A stretch of DNA of 64,000 nucleotides, from positions 186,001 through 250,000 of the forward strand of contig NW_020312181.1 in the NCBI RefSeq assembly GCF_002999335.1, in the 5' to 3' direction. Made by a program: the position numbers and the translations under genes. Below, in pieces: positions 61,268-64,000 of the stretch. Source of the DNA: Cyclospora cayetanensis (lineage: Eukaryota; Apicomplexa; Conoidasida; Eucoccidiorida; Eimeriidae). Positions within the stretch are counted from its first letter, which is position 1. Every line of letters begins with the position of its first letter. The notes under the pieces are model-generated. The model ran no database searches. It worked only from the letters and a program-made list of their open reading frames with translations, and was not told the DNA's origin.

Positions 61268-63173
61268 ATGGACTGCAAAGCCGTCTTGACGTCGGAAGGA
61301 GTTGTGGAGCCTCTTTTTCAGCTACTGGTGCATAAGGTGACCATTGAGAAATTCGACTTACTTCGGGATCTGGGTATGGCTCCGTTTCCTACGTTCGCTA
61401 ATACCTGGATAAACATAGACTGACACCAGCAAAGAAGAAAGCACTCCCAGACTGCGCCGAGGACTCGGAAGGTAAATGAGAAGGCTGGAGAGAACATTCG
61501 CATTTGAGGCCCTAAGCATACCTTAACAGAGTTTTTTGAGCATGGAACTGTGTTATTTCTGGGCTCCTTTGGTCAGGCAGCGGGACTTGAACTCCAACTT
61601 TGGTGAGTCGAACTTTCCAACATTGCGTGTCAACCCTTACATTCGGAACCAATTTTTGAGCAGGCTGTGCCCAAATGGTAACAACATTCCCAAATGGCTT
61701 TTGAGCTTGAAGAAAATCTGTCTTAGGCGATAGAGAGGACTGGGATGCCCTCACAATCACAATATCGAATGAAGGTACTTACTATGAAAGCCAACAATCG
61801 TACATCTTCATCTTCTGGGTTCGTTCAGGCAGCGAAGGTAGTGGAGCTACATGCACATCCTGTGAAATCTAAGCGCCTAAAAGCAAGGACTGACAGATTT
61901 ACCAGATGTTACAAAACTGACACTACTTGACGCTCGGGACGAATACAAGGAAATATCTTCCTGCGAAACAGTAGGAATATGCAGGGCCAAGCGAGGATAC
62001 GTGCGATTCTTTTTTAACTGGACGGATCACAACATCCTTCGAGTCAGTTCTATTATTCCACGTCTTCTGGCACGCAGTCTCAGTTCGCCTCAGGTTGGAA
62101 GCCGTTTGGTGCTCAAAGTCGAAATGCGGTTTCTTCGTCGACTTCTACACATAGACGCAGAACCAAATCGGGGCGCGACGACTGGCTCACTCCAATGCGA
62201 TGTATTCGATTATTTATCTGAAAAGTAAGAAAGTTACATTAGGAAAAGCCAGATGCCGGCGTCATTTGGTGCCTTCAGATACTTCAAGATGGCGAATGGT
62301 ACGGTGCAAGTCTACCGTAGTGCACAATACGGACGGGTAACGTACGATTAACCGATCCATCTGCAATCAGATCGCGTGCTGGTCCAAGTCGGCTCTCGAA
62401 GTACGTTGCCACTTAATCCGATCCACAAAAGTTGTGTGTACGTATTGCCAAAACAGAGATGCTATGCAGCAAGGCTCTTCTTTCTTGCCGCTCGCCAGTG
62501 TTTGAAAGCATGTTTTCTGGTACGGTGAAACGATTTTTCGACTAAAGTACTTGTTATCGACAATCCACTAGGCAGCTTCAAAGAAGCTAATTCGAGCTTC
62601 ATTGCCTTAAAGGACATGGACACTGACGTTGCCGCTATCCTCATTGACTGGATACAGGAAGACAGGTTTGCGAAACTTGCGCGCTTAGATACCTCTAGTC
62701 TGAAAAATGCAACTTCATTTGCAGGCTTCCCGAAACATCAGGTCTCAACTGGAGCAAATGCATGCGAGTGCTGATGGCTGCAGATAAGTTTCAAGTCCAC
62801 ACGCTAGTAAGCCCAGCCACGGTTCATCCGAGCAACTTCAGAAAATTTTGATGTCTTGCATTCGAAGGTGGATTACTGTATTTGTCATCTTCGTCGCCTC
62901 CTTACCCAAGGCAACGTATCATTCGACGAAATCATTGTGGTTCGGAAGATGTTGCAACAGTGCACAGGATCGAAGATTACTCAACTTGGTAAGTTCCGAA
63001 CGTTCGCTATAAATGCAGCTTCATTCATACTTCGAGCAGCTAGGGATTGCGAGGCATATGTTGCTGCACGGGCAGCATGTGATCCGTCAAAGATGTGGAG
63101 CATCCTCGATTTAGAGATGACACATGATCCACTGCTAAAACCATGCAGGAAGGGAAATGCCATAGATATCTGA
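61268..63173 (+). CDS. MATH-like/BTB (POZ) domain protein, multi-exon, frame broken
   Basis: Small exons separated by short introns. Supported pieces: 61268-61373 (start MDCKAVLTSEGVVEPLF), one from 61530, one about 61725-61832 (DWDALTITISNEGTYYES, SYIFIFWVRSGSE), 61897-62224 (LPDVTKLTLLDARDEYKE ... VFDYLSEK), about 62440-62665, 62725-62806, and about 62842-63173. The N-terminal half looks like a MATH-type beta sandwich (TIEKFDLLRDL, FGDREDWDALTI). The second half is a BTB domain: SKALLSCRSPVFESMFSG, LKDMDTDVAAILIDWIQED, RLPE, RVLMAADKFQVHTL, followed by helical sequence as in BACK regions. MATH-BTB proteins are usually substrate adaptors of CUL3 ubiquitin ligases. The BTB frame shifts at a T5 run near 62535, and the link into the last exon is also out of phase. 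It is either a sequence error, unrecognised introns or a decaying gene. Confidence 0.6.
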
Positions 63174-64000
63174 GCTCACAAGGCTAAACAAACTAACTTT
63201 TGGCGGGCACTAGTTGGAAGACTGCCACTCAAAAGCTAAATCTTGCTCCTCTTCCTAGCGGAGATTCCCAATTACCTTTAAATTTCTACTCAGTGCAGAA
63301 AAGTACACAGCTAGTTACTTTATGTCGTAGAAATAGCGGATGTAGGTATCTAATTAAAATTTCTACTATGCCTGGGCTGTCTGAAAGCGCCAATAGCCTA
63401 GAAGCGCAACACTTTTTCACGGTTTCAGCATGCCTATAGGGGGCGTGGGGTCGGCATAAGCCACCAGCTCACAGAGTCAAGTTATTGTAGGTTTATCGCC
63501 TTGGTACCAAAGCAAAACCTACTCCTCAACTAAAGTGTATTAGCATTATACCCGTCCTGATTCCGCGCCAGTACGCACCAGGGAAATTTCGCTACGCAAA
63601 ATACGTTCCGTACAGCCCCTTTCGAAGAGAACCGTAGCGAGTTTTGTCTCTCGGCAGAGGCAAAAGCACTCTTCGGCCCAGGACGGGAGGTGGCGAAAGG
63701 CAAATCGGCTTCACCTGCTAGGCAGATTGTCCTTCCTTCTGTGCTCCCTGAAAGGCAAAAAAGCACCGTGAACAACAACCTAAATAACTTCATAAATAGA
63801 GCACAACCACTTAGAGATGCTGGGGGTTGGATCCTGTAACAGAGCTGGCACGATGTAATGGCCGTGTGGCTGGAACTTTGGTGTATTCATACGTACTTCT
63901 TGACTCTGCTGTAGATCAGCAGTTGGAGCTGCTTGTTCACTGCCTTGTCCGGGCTTCTCTGAGGCCGGTTCCTTCGAAGACGCTTGTCCATCGGCATCCG
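63174..64000. other. Right-edge region, possible partial gene on the minus strand
   Basis: 63174-63810 shows no coding signal. From the window end back to about 63897 the minus strand is open and coding-like (DADGQASSKEPASEKPGQGS, then DLQQSQE). It meets a GTACGT donor at about 63896 and remains open beyond it to about 63790. A plus-strand frame from 63814 to the end (LARCNGRVAGTLVYSYVLLD) is also open. The strand cannot be decided and no domain is visible. Confidence 0.3.

Overview
The window looks like nuclear DNA of a coccidian apicomplexan, most likely an Eimeria species. Three things point there. Genes are split by GT-AG introns. Coding exons are loaded with CAG-type trinucleotide runs that read as poly-Gln, poly-Ala, poly-Ser or poly-Leu depending on frame. 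One small gene encodes a bacterial-type ribosomal protein behind a signal peptide, as expected for apicoplast import. The genus is inferred from these features, not from a search.

Layout, left to right. (1) 165-2054 (+): 3' end of a DYRK/YAK1-like protein kinase gene. (2) 2430-3035 (-): EMC4, ER membrane complex subunit. (3) 5011-9382 (-): a four-exon TPR/ARM-repeat protein resembling the dynein-arm assembly factor TTC12, with an unusual zinc-ribbon insertion. (4) 10878-13950 (-): a complete four-exon methionyl-tRNA synthetase with a GST-like N-terminal domain. (5) 13951-22718: about 8.8 kb with no convincing gene. (6) 22719-30225 (-): a long many-exon gene for the alternative clamp-loader subunit CTF18. 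It is recognisable at both ends: an AAA+ core and, 4 kb away, the C-terminal NAV motif that binds CTF8/DCC1. (7) 32572-55877 (-): one giant VPS13-like lipid-transfer protein gene of about ten exons and roughly 6,500 codons. (8) 57912-58856 (-): organellar ribosomal protein bL27. (9) 59422-59691 (+): dynein light chain LC8. (10) 59850-60263 (+): apicoplast-type bL33. (11) about 61268-63173 (+): a multi-exon MATH/BTB-like gene with a reading-frame break. (12) Traces of a further gene at the right edge.

The genes are housekeeping and cell-biology functions: kinase signalling, ER membrane insertion, axonemal dynein assembly (plus LC8), translation in cytosol and organelles, sister-chromatid cohesion and replication, and inter-organelle lipid transfer. 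They do not form an operon-like system. Four large genes and EMC4 lie on the minus strand.

Three large dinucleotide-rich microsatellites (28180-28492, 39290-39800, 40370-40912) lie inside introns of CTF18 and VPS13. Exon boundaries were derived by hand from GT-AG signals and phase. Where consecutive exons agree in phase they are stated exactly; otherwise they are marked approximate. No CRISPR array, rRNA or insertion sequence was seen. tRNA genes were not systematically searchable by eye.
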